DNA from: Thermodesulfobacteriota bacterium
GTDB taxonomy: Bacteria > Desulfobacterota > DSM-4660 > Desulfatiglandales > Desulfatiglandaceae
Length of the DNA: 64,000 bases
Direction of reading: 5' to 3'
NCBI GenBank assembly: GCA_028278625.1
Contig: JANQDY010000229.1
Span: 7,190 to 71,189 of the forward strand
The notes beneath the pieces are model-generated. The model did no database searches and was not told the origin of the DNA. It worked only from the letters and a program-made list of their open reading frames with translations. Positions 1 through 9,101 of this stretch are shown piece by piece. Each line of letters begins with the position of its first letter. Within the stretch, counting starts at the first letter, position 1. Position numbers and translations under genes: made by a program.

Positions 1-931
1 CCACTTCCCGTGCTTTGGCGGCGCTGTCATGGAGAAAATCATAAACCACGTCTCGCTGTTGCTCCAACTCACGGTACCGTTCTTTAATGGGGGCCAGAGC
101 CTTCAGAAGATGCTCGTGCAGAATCCGTTTACAATCAATGCAGCCGATACCGGCCTTTTTGCACTCTTCGTAGCAGTTCTGCCGGGGTTCTTCGGGCGTG
201 AAAAACTCATGATATGCATAGATATTGCAGAGGTGGGGCCGACCGGGGTCGGAGCGGCGTACACGCTGGACATCGGTTTTGGCGGGGGCCAGTTTTTTCC
301 ATAATGATTCCGAAGATTCAATGATGCCGATATAGTTGTTCAGGCTTTTGGACATCTTGTTTTCTCCGTCGAGGCCGAGGACCCGGGCCGGTTTTCCGCA
401 CGGCATGGGCTCAGGAAAAGTCTCGCCAAAGCGTTTGTTGAACCGCCGTGCGATCTCTCTTGAAAGCTCCAGGTGCTGAAACTGATCCTCCCCCACTGGC
501 ACGAGAGATGCCTTGTAGATCAGGATGTCCGCCGCCTGAAGAATTGGGTAATTGAACAGGCCGGCATTCACATTGGCCTCGTTTTGGGCACCCTTTTCCT
601 TAAACTGGGTCATATTGCTTAAGCGGCCCACCATGGCACAGGAAGCCAGAACCCAATTCAGTTCCAAAATCTCGGGGATATGAGATTGAATGAGCAGATT
701 ACAGGTCCCGGGTTCAAGTCCGCATGCAATATTGACCATGGCCGCATTGAATATGTTGGACTGAAACTGCTCCACATCATAATCGATGGTGATGGCATGG
801 TAGTCAACGATTACGTAAAAGCTCAAATGCGTCTTGGCAAGTTCCACCCACTCCCTGATGGCACCCAGATAGTTTCCGATATGAATGTCTCCCGTGGGTT
901 GAATGCCGCTCATGATGACTTTCTGGTCCAT
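1..931 (-). CDS. trpS: Tryptophanyl-tRNA synthetase, C-terminus outside window
   Basis: This class I synthetase charges tRNA-Trp in the cytoplasm. The frame begins at an ATG whose first base is 931, preceded by an AAGGAG ribosome site, and runs off the left edge after about 310 residues, so only the last part is missing. The HIGH-type signature appears as HIGN at residues 17-20 after GIQPTGD, and KMSKS lies at 192-196. Both are expected spacing for TrpRS. It is transcribed away from the aldehyde dehydrogenase with about 280 bases between them, so it is probably the last gene of its own unit here. The identification is firm. Confidence 0.95.
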   Translation of the reverse strand, partial: MDQKVIMSGIQPTGDIHIGNYLGAIREWVELAKTHLSFYVIVDYHAITIDYDVEQFQSNIFNAAMVNIACGLEPGTCNLLIQSHIPEILELNWVLASCAMVGRLSNMTQFKEKGAQNEANVNAGLFNYPILQAADILIYKASLVPVGEDQFQHLELSREIARRFNKRFGETFPEPMPCGKPARVLGLDGENKMSKSLNNYIGIIESSESLWKKLAPAKTDVQRVRRSDPGRPHLCNIYAYHEFFTPEEPRQNCYEECKKAGIGCIDCKRILHEHLLKALAPIKERYRELEQQRDVVYDFLHDSAAKAREV

Positions 932-1154
932 ACACCGCTCCTTTCTCGATTCCCGGAGATTCGGGGAACTTCTTAAACTCACGCACAAAAATGCCCCAGA
1001 CGTTGAAAACGCCCGAGGCGTTTATTCCATTTCTCATCACTTACAGAAAAAACGCTTCAGAGATGATGATAAGCTTTCAAGCGTGATATAGAAAAATTCC
1101 CGTTGTGGGTCAAGCACAAAATTTTCGAGCTGCTGAGCAATGGGATGGTTATTT

Positions 1155-1180
1155 CCCGAAGGCGGATGCCGGCCTTCGGG
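1155..1180. other. Perfect 9-bp hairpin downstream of the aldehyde dehydrogenase
   Basis: CCCGAAGGC and GCCTTCGGG pair perfectly around an 8-base loop. The hairpin sits 35 bases past the aldehyde dehydrogenase stop. No run of T follows on either strand, so it is at best a weak or Rho-assisted terminator. The rest of the 932-1214 gap shows nothing I can identify. Confidence 0.35.
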
Positions 1181-1214
1181 CAAGGATAGCCAGGCGCTTC
1201 ATCCACCTTTCATG

Positions 1215-2690
1215 CTATTTTATCAGTGAAGGCCACGGCTTTTCAGACTGGCCGATTAGGTCCACGTAGATGTGCTTGGTGGCAGTGTATTCATCAAAGG
1301 CCATAGTGGAAAGATGCTTTCCAAACCCGGACTGTTTGCATCCCCCCAAAGGCGTTTCACAAAATATCATGAGGTGCTCGTTGACCCAAACGTTTCCAGC
1401 GTTGATCTGTCCAGCCATTGTGAGACCGGCCCGTATGTCCTTGGTCCAGACGGATGCGCAGAGTCCGTAACGGGTATCATTGGCAAGAGATATGGCTTCT
1501 TCCGGTGAACTGAAACGGGCGAGTCCCACGACGGGTCCGTATATCTCCTCCTGCATGACTTCCATGTCGTTGGTGCAATTCCCCAAAATCGTCGGGGCCA
1601 CAAAAAAACCGTTTACGGTCTCTGGTGTATTGGGCCTTTCGCCACCAAGCAGTATTTCAGCGCCTGCCGCCTTTGCTCCGTGAATGTAGGCCTCAATTTT
1701 ATCGCGATGGGTCTTGTAAGCCACCGGTCCGATGACCGTAGCAGGATCGGTGGTATCACCGTACCTGAGAGCGCTGGCACCTGCAACGAGTTTTTCCGCA
1801 ACCGTATCGTAAAGCGATTCATGTATATAGAAGCGGCTGGGACAAGCACAGACCTGTCCCGTGTTAAAAAAGGCGCTGAAGACAGCTGCTTCCACAGCTG
1901 CATCAACATCCGCATCTGGCATGATAATAAAAGGGTTTTTACCACCCAATTCGAGCCCCACCTGTATTACGGTGTTGCTGGCCACTTCCATGATCCGCTT
2001 GTTGGTTGCCGTATCGCCGGTGAGCCCGATTTTGGCAATTTTCGGGTGTCTCACCAATGCTTCACCAACAATACGCCTAGGACCGGTAACAACATTTACC
2101 ACACCATCGGGAACACCAGCTTCCATGGCGATCTCCCCCAATTTCAAGGCAGTCAAAGGTGCCAACGAGGGGGGGGTGATGACACAAGTGTTTCCTGTGA
2201 CGAGAGCTGCACCCATTTTCCACACCACCATCAGAGCGGGAAAATTCCAGGGTGTGATGAGACCAACGACGCCCAGAGGTTCCCTCGTGATCATGGACAT
2301 ACAAAAGGGACCCACAGGAAGCGTTTCCCCGCTCAAATCCCAGGAAGCACCGGCAAGGAATTCCAATTGCTCAGCACAAAGCGGCACGTCAAAATTCATG
2401 GTTTTGCGAATTGGAGATCCCCGCTCCTTTGTTTCCAAAGTGGCCAGTTCTTCCTGATTTTCCATGATCAGCTGAGACATTTTCAAAAGGACCTTGGATC
2501 TTTCCTTCACTGTTTTGGCCGCCCACGCGGAAAATGCCTGCCCAGCTGCGGCAACCGCCTTCTCGACTTCTGCTTCGCCGCATTTGGGTGTCGTTCCAAC
2601 AATCTCTCCATTAGCGGGATTGATCACCGTAATCGTCTCTCCATTCTCGGAATTAACCCATTTTCCGTCGATAAGCACTTTGCAGTCCAA
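1215..2690 (-). CDS. NAD(P)-dependent aldehyde dehydrogenase (ALDH superfamily)
   Basis: A 491-residue ALDH that would oxidise an aldehyde to its acid. The N-terminus LIDGKWVNS, the PWNF motif (149 is the oxyanion Asn), LELGGKNP with general-base Glu247 and FFNTGQVC with nucleophile Cys281 are all present. Two cofactor-loop motifs are unusual: the usual KPSE stretch reads TPPS near 172, losing the conserved Lys and Glu, and the FTGSTxxG motif reads LTGDTATN. The catalytic residues are intact, so it is probably active, perhaps with altered cofactor preference. The start is a TTG at 2690 behind an AGGA site; there is no suitable ATG nearby. Substrate cannot be told from sequence. Confidence 0.9.
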   Translation of the reverse strand: MDCKVLIDGKWVNSENGETITVINPANGEIVGTTPKCGEAEVEKAVAAAGQAFSAWAAKTVKERSKVLLKMSQLIMENQEELATLETKERGSPIRKTMNFDVPLCAEQLEFLAGASWDLSGETLPVGPFCMSMITREPLGVVGLITPWNFPALMVVWKMGAALVTGNTCVITPPSLAPLTALKLGEIAMEAGVPDGVVNVVTGPRRIVGEALVRHPKIAKIGLTGDTATNKRIMEVASNTVIQVGLELGGKNPFIIMPDADVDAAVEAAVFSAFFNTGQVCACPSRFYIHESLYDTVAEKLVAGASALRYGDTTDPATVIGPVAYKTHRDKIEAYIHGAKAAGAEILLGGERPNTPETVNGFFVAPTILGNCTNDMEVMQEEIYGPVVGLARFSSPEEAISLANDTRYGLCASVWTKDIRAGLTMAGQINAGNVWVNEHLMIFCETPLGGCKQSGFGKHLSTMAFDEYTATKHIYVDLIGQSEKPWPSLIK

Positions 2691-2753
2691 TCTTAGTCCT
2701 CCCGTCCGTATTGAAGTTAAGTCGCAAAAACTGCGGCTTTCATGTCTTCGAGC

Positions 2754-2781
2754 ATTTTATATCAAATGTGCTATATGTCAA
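2754..2781 (-). promoter_or_regulatory. Putative sigma-70 promoter of the aldehyde dehydrogenase
   Basis: On the minus strand TTGACA (2776-2781) and TAAAAT (2754-2759) are separated by 16 bases. A perfect 10-bp palindrome ATATCGATAT (2781-2790) abuts the -35 box and could bind a regulator. The surrounding 2691-2907 interval is AT-rich and otherwise empty. Confidence 0.4.
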
Positions 2782-2907
2782 TATCGATATATGAAATCCT
2801 TTTGTATATGCGTCTTTTTTCTTTACCGTGACCAACAATTCGCGATATAGCCTCTCAATCATCAGCAGCATTCGGCAAAACCTGGATGGAATTTTGGGAG
2901 ATTTAGA

Positions 2908-4053
2908 ATGAACGGAGATGTTCTGAGCATAGGAGCGAAACTTTTACTGAACGGCTTTTACTTTCAGTATTTAAAACGATTGGGACATCCTGGAAGGCCC
3001 CAAGCGTTGAGTCTGGAAATAACACATCGGTGTATTGCAAAATGCATCATGTGCAATATTTGGAGGATTCCCGGCGATGTGAAAGATCTTCCCATGGAGC
3101 GATGGGTTCGTCTCCTTTCCTCGGATCTTTTTTCCGATTTGAGAGAACTGGATATTACCGGTGGAGAGCCGTTTCTTCGAAGAGATCTCCCGCAACTTAT
3201 AAAGCGCATCTCCCATTTAAAGCAACAAAATCTTCCAAAGCTAAAGAGCATCGCCATAACCACCAACGCCCTTTTGACACAACGGGTTTTGGATTATACG
3301 CATGCAATCCTCAAAGATCTCGAAAGGGTGGACATTGATCTGGTGATGGTCTGCGCCATGGACGGGATCGGCGCTATCCACGATGAAATCAGGAACCACA
3401 AAGATGCCTGGACAAAAGCCAATGAGACCATAGAGAGATTGGTGGAGTTGAGAGACCATTATCCCAATCTCATTATCGGTCTTAAAACAACCATCCTTCC
3501 ACGCAATGTCGACAGTCTGGAAGATATTTCACGCTATGCACGACAAAAGGGTCTTTTTACCATTATATCCCCATGCATTATAACCCGCGCTCGATACCTG
3601 AACCCTGAACGCGCTCTTGACTTTGAGTTCACCGTTGAAATGAAGAGGAGAATAGCCGCCTTTTTCGAGACCGACGGCGCTGGATGGAGCTACCATGCAG
3701 ATGCACTGGCCCGCCATCTGAAAGGGGGTATCATGGAAAAACCTTGCACCTGTGGATTTAATTACTTCTTTGTGCGCAGCACCGGACGCATGCTCTTGTG
3801 TCCTTTGATTGACATCAGCCCCGGCAACATTGCGGATGAAAACCCCGCTCATCTCTTTCGATCAAAAAAAGCATCCGAGCTGCGCAAAAAAATAGGAAAA
3901 TTTCCCCAATGCCAACGATGTACGGAACCCGGCCTCGAACGGTATGCACTGCCTTACGAGGGGTTCAAATACCTTTCCTTGCTTTTCAAAAGGGGCAAGA
4001 ATACCTTCATGAATCTGCACCAGCACATGGGATTTGAGAAGTTTCTCGGGTGA
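2908..4053 (+). CDS. Radical SAM protein with C-terminal cysteine-rich (SPASM-like) region
   Basis: A 381-residue radical SAM enzyme. The cluster motif CxxxCxxC is C42, C46, C49 (CIAKCIMC), followed by the SAM-binding DITGGEPFLR stretch. The C-terminal third contains CTCGF, a second Cys in LLCPL and CQRC, a pattern like SPASM domains that hold auxiliary iron-sulfur clusters. SPASM enzymes modify peptides or act as oxidoreductases, but no precursor peptide gene is visible beside it, so the substrate is unknown. A GGGAGA site precedes the ATG. It is divergent from the aldehyde dehydrogenase and convergent with the MaoC gene, so it is probably a single-gene unit. Confidence 0.8.
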   Translation: MNGDVLSIGAKLLLNGFYFQYLKRLGHPGRPQALSLEITHRCIAKCIMCNIWRIPGDVKDLPMERWVRLLSSDLFSDLRELDITGGEPFLRRDLPQLIKRISHLKQQNLPKLKSIAITTNALLTQRVLDYTHAILKDLERVDIDLVMVCAMDGIGAIHDEIRNHKDAWTKANETIERLVELRDHYPNLIIGLKTTILPRNVDSLEDISRYARQKGLFTIISPCIITRARYLNPERALDFEFTVEMKRRIAAFFETDGAGWSYHADALARHLKGGIMEKPCTCGFNYFFVRSTGRMLLCPLIDISPGNIADENPAHLFRSKKASELRKKIGKFPQCQRCTEPGLERYALPYEGFKYLSLLFKRGKNTFMNLHQHMGFEKFLG

Positions 4054-4076
4054 CACCGCTTACGGCTCTCGGCGTG

Positions 4077-4571
4077 TTATGGGCATTCATCTTTCCAATG
4101 GGAGGCTCGCATTTCTCTTCCCACCATCAGCCGTATGGGCGTATAGACCACGGCCGTCTCTCCCCTTTGATTGACAATGGCGTTTTTGGTGCACACCAAA
4201 CCGCGCCGGGGGTCTTTGCTGGAGGGTCGAGATTCCGTGACCTTCGCTTCCACGTGGATGGTATCACCCACAAAAGTGGGGCCTTTAACCGTCACTTCCA
4301 TCCCCAAAAAGGCCAGGCCGGTTCCCTGAAGCGTGGCTTGAACGGTGAGTCCTTCGGCAAAGCCGAGCAAAAGCGCCGCCGGAACAATACGCCCCTTGTT
4401 GGGCGCATGCCTTGCAGCATAGATGGTATCGGTGAAAAGTGCCTCTGTTAATCCCGTTGTACCGATGAAATTCACAAGGTCTGTCTCTGTAATGGTTCGG
4501 CCCATGGTTCGAAATCTGAACCCAACGGGCATCTCTTCCCAACAAAAACCGAGTCCAACGGTTGCCATCAT
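4077..4571 (-). CDS. MaoC-like hot-dog dehydratase/enoyl-CoA hydratase
   Basis: This 164-residue protein has the single hot-dog MaoC layout: an N-terminal FRTMGRTITETDLVNF segment, a central region after IVPAALLLGFAEG where the hydratase helix lies, and a strand with GDTIHVEAKV. MaoC proteins hydrate enoyl-CoA thioesters or related acids. The closest flavour is the mesaconyl-CoA/fatty acyl hydratase group, but the exact substrate is not decidable. It has its own promoter upstream and no operon partner, and it ends 24 bases from the convergent radical SAM gene. Confidence 0.75.
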   Translation of the reverse strand: MMATVGLGFCWEEMPVGFRFRTMGRTITETDLVNFIGTTGLTEALFTDTIYAARHAPNKGRIVPAALLLGFAEGLTVQATLQGTGLAFLGMEVTVKGPTFVGDTIHVEAKVTESRPSSKDPRRGLVCTKNAIVNQRGETAVVYTPIRLMVGREMRASHWKDECP

Positions 4572-4896
4572 TCCTCCTTCGTATTGATAGGTCGGACAAT
4601 TTCCCGAAACCTTGATCTCTCCTTTGGGTGTTTACTGATAAGGAACCTTCCTTTGTTTATGACCATTGGGTCAGATCCCATATAGGGAATTGCTAAAGTT
4701 TCGTCAAGTAAGAGGTTCTGTTGTTCACCGCTGCCCAAGGGACGGTCCTTCCTTTTTTATGGTTGCAGGGAAAATTGGCGTTCGATATAAGGTCTTAGGC
4801 ATTCGGGCATCAGCGAGCCATTGAAAAGGGAAACCCAAAACCAGAAAATGGGTTACTGTCCCTTATTTCTCAAGATCTGTAGTTGTAGCAAGGCAA
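4572..4896. other. Gene-free interval between the divergent MaoC and kinase-like genes
   Basis: No coding frame is supported here. It contains the putative MaoC promoter at 4679-4707, an imperfect inverted repeat TGGG-N6-CCCA overlapping it (4668-4681), and an inverted GGGAAACCC / GGGTTACTGTCCC-like purine-rich stretch near 4838-4862 just before the kinase-like gene. I see no RNA gene. Confidence 0.4.
4679..4707 (-). promoter_or_regulatory. Putative sigma-70 promoter for the MaoC gene
   Basis: On the minus strand TTGACG (4702-4707) and TATATG (4679-4684) are spaced by exactly 17 bases. This gives a leader of about 100 bases before the MaoC start at 4571. Confidence 0.45.
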
Positions 4897-5586
4897 ATGA
4901 CAAAGAATGATGTTTTCCGTACCTTGAGGTTATCGGATCTACCAAAATCAAACCCATGTGTGCTGAGAGACGCCACAAACACAAGACCGACCATCTGGGT
5001 TTTGGAAAAGGACGGCATTCGGGCAGTGGTCAAGGATTTCAGCGGAAACCCTTTTCTTTTCAGAAATGTGGTGGGACGGTTTCTCATTTGGCGTGAAGCA
5101 AAAGCGTATAGAAAGCTTGAGGGAATCAAGGGCGTGCCGGAATTCTACGGTGTTATCCAAGGATTGGCGCTGGCCGTACAAGAAATCAAGGGGAGGAGTC
5201 TTGAAAATCTCGAAAAGGAGATGAAACTTCCCCACAGGTTTTTTGATGCCATGGATGCGCTGGTAAGTGCTTTTCACAACCGGGGTGTGGCTCACTGCGA
5301 TTTAAAGCGGGCGCCCAACACGCTTATGGGAATCGACGGCATGCCGTATATCGTCGATTGGGCCGCATCCATTTCAAACAACGAGTTTCGGTGGCCGCCC
5401 TTAAATCTGGTTTTTAAGAGATTCATGCTGGATGACGAGATGGCAATCGTCAAACTGGCACTCAGGCATTCTCCGAAATGGGTCAGCCCGGAAAAGAAAG
5501 CCCGGTATCATTATCGCAGCCCAATTGAAAAAACCATTAGAAAAATCCGGGACAGACTTCGGGAATTGTTGCAAAAAACCGTTTGA
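4897..5586 (+). CDS. Small protein-kinase-fold protein (WaaP/RIO-like)
   Basis: This 229-residue protein carries the core of a kinase fold: VVKD with Lys46, Glu67 in the following helix, the catalytic loop HCDLKRAPN (133-141) with Asp135 and Asn141, and DWA (154-156) in place of DFG. This resembles lipopolysaccharide-core kinases (WaaP/Kdo kinase) and RIO-like proteins more than Ser/Thr kinases. The target could be a lipid-linked sugar or a protein. There is no transmembrane segment. It stands alone between the MaoC and Fur-FeoA genes. The ATG at 4897 has only a weak AAGG site. Confidence 0.65.
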   Translation: MTKNDVFRTLRLSDLPKSNPCVLRDATNTRPTIWVLEKDGIRAVVKDFSGNPFLFRNVVGRFLIWREAKAYRKLEGIKGVPEFYGVIQGLALAVQEIKGRSLENLEKEMKLPHRFFDAMDALVSAFHNRGVAHCDLKRAPNTLMGIDGMPYIVDWAASISNNEFRWPPLNLVFKRFMLDDEMAIVKLALRHSPKWVSPEKKARYHYRSPIEKTIRKIRDRLRELLQKTV

Positions 5587-5616
5587 GGAAATTGAGCCAC
5601 CGTTCGATCACGTCCA

Positions 5617-6303
5617 TCAGATGTCCTTTGGAACAGGGGAGACCATGATTTTGTTTGCCATTCCCCTGCCGATGGCCAGGCGCGTGTTTTCAAGCCCCAG
5701 AATCACCCTTCCACCGCCCGTATTGTTGATGATCTCAACACGATCACCGGATTTCAGGCCCATTGAGGCCAACCGGCTTTGTTTGTGCCTGCAACCGGCC
5801 ACCTCTCTAATGAATACGGTTTCGCCGGCTTTGGCCATGGCCAGCGGTATTAAGGGTTTTCGTTTGCCATAACAGTCCGAGCAGAGGCCGTAGATTTCCA
5901 TTCGGTGCTGCAACATGTGAAAACCGTAACCGGCAGCCACTTCCACCTGCAGCCGTTCGATGTCCTCGTTGGCGAATTCCACGATCTTCCCGCATTTGGT
6001 GCACACAAGATGGTCATGATGGCGGCCCAGGTGACGATGTTCATATCGGATGGGTTGTCCCTCAAAAGTTTTCCGCTGGGCAAAGCCCAGTTCCACCATG
6101 CGATGCAGGCAGTGCTTGACGAAACCCACATCAAATTCATAGCCCTCTTCTTTAAGAAGTTGCAGCATCTCTTCCAGGGTAATGTGATCCTCGGTGCTCA
6201 AAAACACATCGATGACTGTCAGTTTGTCCTGAATGCGGTCAGCACCGTCGTCCTCTAGGAGAGATCGAAAATTTGATTTTTCTAAAAATTCATTATGTTT
6301 CAT
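5617..6303 (-). CDS. Fur-family regulator fused to a FeoA domain
   Basis: A 228-residue fusion. Residues 1-148 are a Fur-type repressor: a winged helix, then the metal region RHLGRHHDHLVCTKCG with His residues at 91-98, and the structural zinc cysteines C101, C104, C141, C144. Residues about 151-225 are a FeoA (SH3-like) domain with AGCRHKQSRLASMGLKSGD and the closing NKIMVSPV. FeoA normally acts with the FeoB ferrous-iron transporter, but no feoB is in the window. A plausible role is an iron-responsive repressor whose FeoA part adds dimer contacts or metal sensing. It lies 18 bases after the metallo-hydrolase gene and is probably cotranscribed with it. Confidence 0.88.
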   Translation of the reverse strand: MKHNEFLEKSNFRSLLEDDGADRIQDKLTVIDVFLSTEDHITLEEMLQLLKEEGYEFDVGFVKHCLHRMVELGFAQRKTFEGQPIRYEHRHLGRHHDHLVCTKCGKIVEFANEDIERLQVEVAAGYGFHMLQHRMEIYGLCSDCYGKRKPLIPLAMAKAGETVFIREVAGCRHKQSRLASMGLKSGDRVEIINNTGGGRVILGLENTRLAIGRGMANKIMVSPVPKDI

Positions 6304-6321
6304 AAGTCGATTCTATGCGTT

Positions 6322-7212
6322 TCACTGATTACCTGTTTTCTCATCCAAGTATCCCAAGAATCCGTTAACCGAATTTGCCATAAAAATCTTTTCTCGTTCC
6401 TGGGTGTCTCTGTCCATGACCGCAAAGGCTGCGAGGCTGGGGTCTTCCTTCAGCAATTGATCAATACAATCCTGAATGATCTCTCTTTTGGGGCCTCTTC
6501 CCAGGGCAAATCCGCCGATGACCGACTCCCACAGTTGGAGCTGATTCTTGAATAACTCAAGCAGCCGATGGGATGTGGCGGCACTTTCAACATGAGCATA
6601 ACGGATCGGTAAATCCTCAAGGGCCAGCAACCGATCCACACTGGCACTGAATACATTCAGGAAAAATCTGGGAGGCGTTGCCGGACGCAGGTATTCCTGG
6701 CCGTCTATAATGAAGTAATTTCCCGCTGCTTCACCGGCGTATAACCTGTCCCGAAATGTGAAAGAGAGATGATGAACCGCATGTCCGGGCGTTTCAATGA
6801 TATCCAGGCCATCAACGGCGCAGGCCGTATGAGGAATCAACCGCTCCTTTTCCACAGGTTTGGGTGGACCGTAAGTGCGTGCCACATCCCCCAACACTTT
6901 GACACTCCCATCATATAATCTCGTGGGATCCACCAGGTGGGGGATCCCCTTTTCATGGCAGACGGCTTTTGCTTCCGGATATTGCTTCAGAATTTCGCAA
7001 AGGGCACCCCCATGATCAATATGAATATGGGAGAGCAAAACATAGTCCAATCCCTTGATTCCCGATGTTTCCATGGCATCAATCAACCGATGGGCCGTAC
7101 TGGCGGGTCCCGGATCGACCATGATGGTTACATCATCCCGACAGATCCAGGAACCGAAAAAGGGATTGAATCCCGGCATGTCCTGTTGTATGGGTAAGAA
7201 GATTTCCTGCAT
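6322..7212 (-). CDS. Metallo-beta-lactamase-fold hydrolase
   Basis: A 296-residue MBL-fold protein with the metal motif HIHIDHGG (His62, His64, Asp66, His67), a GHAVHHLSF histidine and the later YAGEAAG acidic residue. These are the ligands of a binuclear metal site. The family includes lactonases, thioesterases and glyoxalase II types; substrate is unknown. I chose the ATG at 7212 because a GGAG site lies 6 bases upstream; an ATG at 7224 would add four residues but has no usable site. It is the first gene of a two-gene unit with fur-feoA. Confidence 0.8.
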   Translation of the reverse strand: MQEIFLPIQQDMPGFNPFFGSWICRDDVTIMVDPGPASTAHRLIDAMETSGIKGLDYVLLSHIHIDHGGALCEILKQYPEAKAVCHEKGIPHLVDPTRLYDGSVKVLGDVARTYGPPKPVEKERLIPHTACAVDGLDIIETPGHAVHHLSFTFRDRLYAGEAAGNYFIIDGQEYLRPATPPRFFLNVFSASVDRLLALEDLPIRYAHVESAATSHRLLELFKNQLQLWESVIGGFALGRGPKREIIQDCIDQLLKEDPSLAAFAVMDRDTQEREKIFMANSVNGFLGYLDEKTGNQ

Positions 7213-7445
7213 GGGTAGCTCCATTCCTGCAATTGGGTCGACGATTGGAATATAGCGCCCGCCATGGGTGGAGTCAAGACGTTGGTCTTCATAACCCGCT
7301 TCCTTGGTGGCCTGCTCGTTTTCCGCTCCCTTTTCACCTGTAACAACAAATATCTGCTTAACAAAACATGAAGGCTATGTTAAAGCAAAAAAAGCCTGAG
7401 TTAAGATTTTCCGAGAAGTTTTAGGGGACTCAAAGGACATCGCTT

Positions 7446-8384
7446 TTGAAAAACGATTTTCCCATACTCATTGCAGAAGACAATGCGGTTTCGCGACGCC
7501 TCATGGAGATAACACTGAGCCAGGCAGGCTATGAAGTGGTATCCGCCTCAGACGGCCGTGAAGCGCTGAAAATGTTCAAAGAAAAGTTTTTTCCGATCAT
7601 TCTGACGGATTGGGGAATGCCTGAAATGGACGGCCTTGAGCTGTGCCGGGCCATCAGAGAGAATCCCACGGAAGGTTATGTCTTCATTTTTCTAATTACC
7701 GCCAGGGATTCCAAAGAAGACATTATCGTGGGTCTTGAGGCCGGAGCAGACGATTACCTTACAAAGCCTTTTGATCGATCTGAATTGATCGCTCGGCTGA
7801 AGACAGCCCTTCGTATTTTGGAACTGGAGAAATCACTGAAGGATGCCTATGACAAGATCAGGCTTCTTTCCATTACCGACAAGCTCACGGGCTGCTACAA
7901 CCGAACTTACATGGACGAATACCTGGCCAAGGAGATCACCCGTGCGAACCGCTACCGCCGCTCCGTCTCCCTGATAATGGCAGATATTGACCATTTCAAA
8001 CGGGTCAACGATACCTACGGTCATCAGGCAGGAGATTTGGTCCTCAAGAACTTCGTCAAGTCCATCAGAGAAGAAATGAGGAAGAATGTTGACTGGATCG
8101 CACGTTACGGCGGCGAGGAATTCCTGATGGTGCTGCCGGAAACGGATTTTGAAAGTGCCATGTCATCCGCGGAACGGCTTCGAAAAGCCGTATCCGAAAA
8201 GGTCACCACCTATGACGGTCAAGAAATCCGCATAACGGCCAGCTTCGGTGTCGTAGGTTTCGCACCCCCTGGGAAAGAAATGGGCATTTCATACGAAGCC
8301 ATTATCCATCAGGCGGACAAGGCACTCTATCGGGCTAAAATAGAAGGGAGAAACGTGGTCAGAGGAAAACGGTTTAGTGCCTGA
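7446..8384 (+). CDS. Response regulator with GGDEF diguanylate cyclase output
   Basis: A 312-residue two-domain signalling protein. The receiver domain (about 1-120) has the acidic pair at the start and phospho-acceptor Asp55 in LTDWGMPEMDG. A short helix links it to a GGDEF domain (about 150-310) with the active site GGEEF at 222-226, which suggests it makes cyclic-di-GMP. The inhibitory site RxxD reads KNVD, so product feedback is likely absent. It starts at TTG with AAAGGA upstream. No histidine kinase is nearby. It reads into the ribE operon with a 53-base gap and could be cotranscribed. Confidence 0.92.
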   Translation: MKNDFPILIAEDNAVSRRLMEITLSQAGYEVVSASDGREALKMFKEKFFPIILTDWGMPEMDGLELCRAIRENPTEGYVFIFLITARDSKEDIIVGLEAGADDYLTKPFDRSELIARLKTALRILELEKSLKDAYDKIRLLSITDKLTGCYNRTYMDEYLAKEITRANRYRRSVSLIMADIDHFKRVNDTYGHQAGDLVLKNFVKSIREEMRKNVDWIARYGGEEFLMVLPETDFESAMSSAERLRKAVSEKVTTYDGQEIRITASFGVVGFAPPGKEMGISYEAIIHQADKALYRAKIEGRNVVRGKRFSA

Positions 8385-8437
8385 CCGGGCACCGTTTAAG
8401 ATTCCCCGGCGCACTGAAGGACAGAGGAGATAGAGAG

Positions 8438-9100
8438 ATGTTCACCGGACTGACCGAGGGGGTTGGCAGGATAAAGGGCATGCGTCGCATGCAGGATTCC
8501 ATGGAAATCTGCATTTCGCCGTTGTTTCAAATGAGCGGCTGCAAATTGGGCGACAGCATTTCCGTAAGCGGCGTCTGCCTTACCGTCTCTCGAATGGAGG
8601 GAGACGGACTTTTCATGGATGTTTCCGCTGAGACCCTTAAAAGAACCACCCTGGGCCTGCTGAAACAGGGCGAAATCGTAAATCTCGAGCGGGCATTGCG
8701 TCTTACGGACCGACTCGGAGGGCATCTGGTGTCGGGCCATGTGGACGGCATGGGGAAAATTCTCAACCGGGAGCCCAAAAGCCGTTCGTGGCTTTTGAAA
8801 ATCGGGATCCCGGAAAACCTTTCTCGCTATATTATTGAGAAAGGTTCCATTGCGGTTGATGGCATCAGCCTGACCATTAATGCTTGTGAAAAAACGTTTT
8901 TTGATGTAAATATCATTCCCCACACCGGAACTGAGACAACACTGCTCGGGAAGAATGTGGGTGAGGCGGTTAACATTGAAACCGATCTCATCGGGAAGTA
9001 CGTGGAAAAACTGCTTTCCACAAAAAGCCCCGAACCGGAAGGGAAAGGGTCTTCCGGAGTCACCATGGAAACACTTTTAAAATACGGATTTGGAAATTAG
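8438..9100 (+). CDS. ribE: Riboflavin synthase (alpha chain)
   Basis: This 220-residue protein makes riboflavin by dismutating two 6,7-dimethyl-8-ribityllumazine molecules. It has the two repeated lumazine-binding barrels: [10 protein letters not shown]... in the first half with [14 protein letters not shown], and [11 protein letters not shown] then GISLTINAC in the second. Length matches the family. The start has a strong GAGGAGAT site. The stop is one base before the next start, so ribE and ribBA are translationally coupled. I looked for an FMN riboswitch in the 53 bases upstream and saw none. Confidence 0.95.
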   Translation: MFTGLTEGVGRIKGMRRMQDSMEICISPLFQMSGCKLGDSISVSGVCLTVSRMEGDGLFMDVSAETLKRTTLGLLKQGEIVNLERALRLTDRLGGHLVSGHVDGMGKILNREPKSRSWLLKIGIPENLSRYIIEKGSIAVDGISLTINACEKTFFDVNIIPHTGTETTLLGKNVGEAVNIETDLIGKYVEKLLSTKSPEPEGKGSSGVTMETLLKYGFGN

Positions 9101-9101
9101 T

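Noticed and set aside
1680..2696. A 338-codon plus-strand frame opposite the aldehyde dehydrogenase
   Set aside because: It is antisense to a gene with all catalytic ALDH motifs, has no ribosome site and encodes low-complexity His/Arg-rich sequence.
7225..7445. A tRNA or small RNA between the metallo-hydrolase and diguanylate cyclase
   Set aside because: No cloverleaf, T-loop sequence or strong hairpin was found in this interval.
8385..8437. Possible FMN riboswitch before ribE
   Set aside because: The gap is only 53 bases and none of the conserved RFN-element segments are visible.
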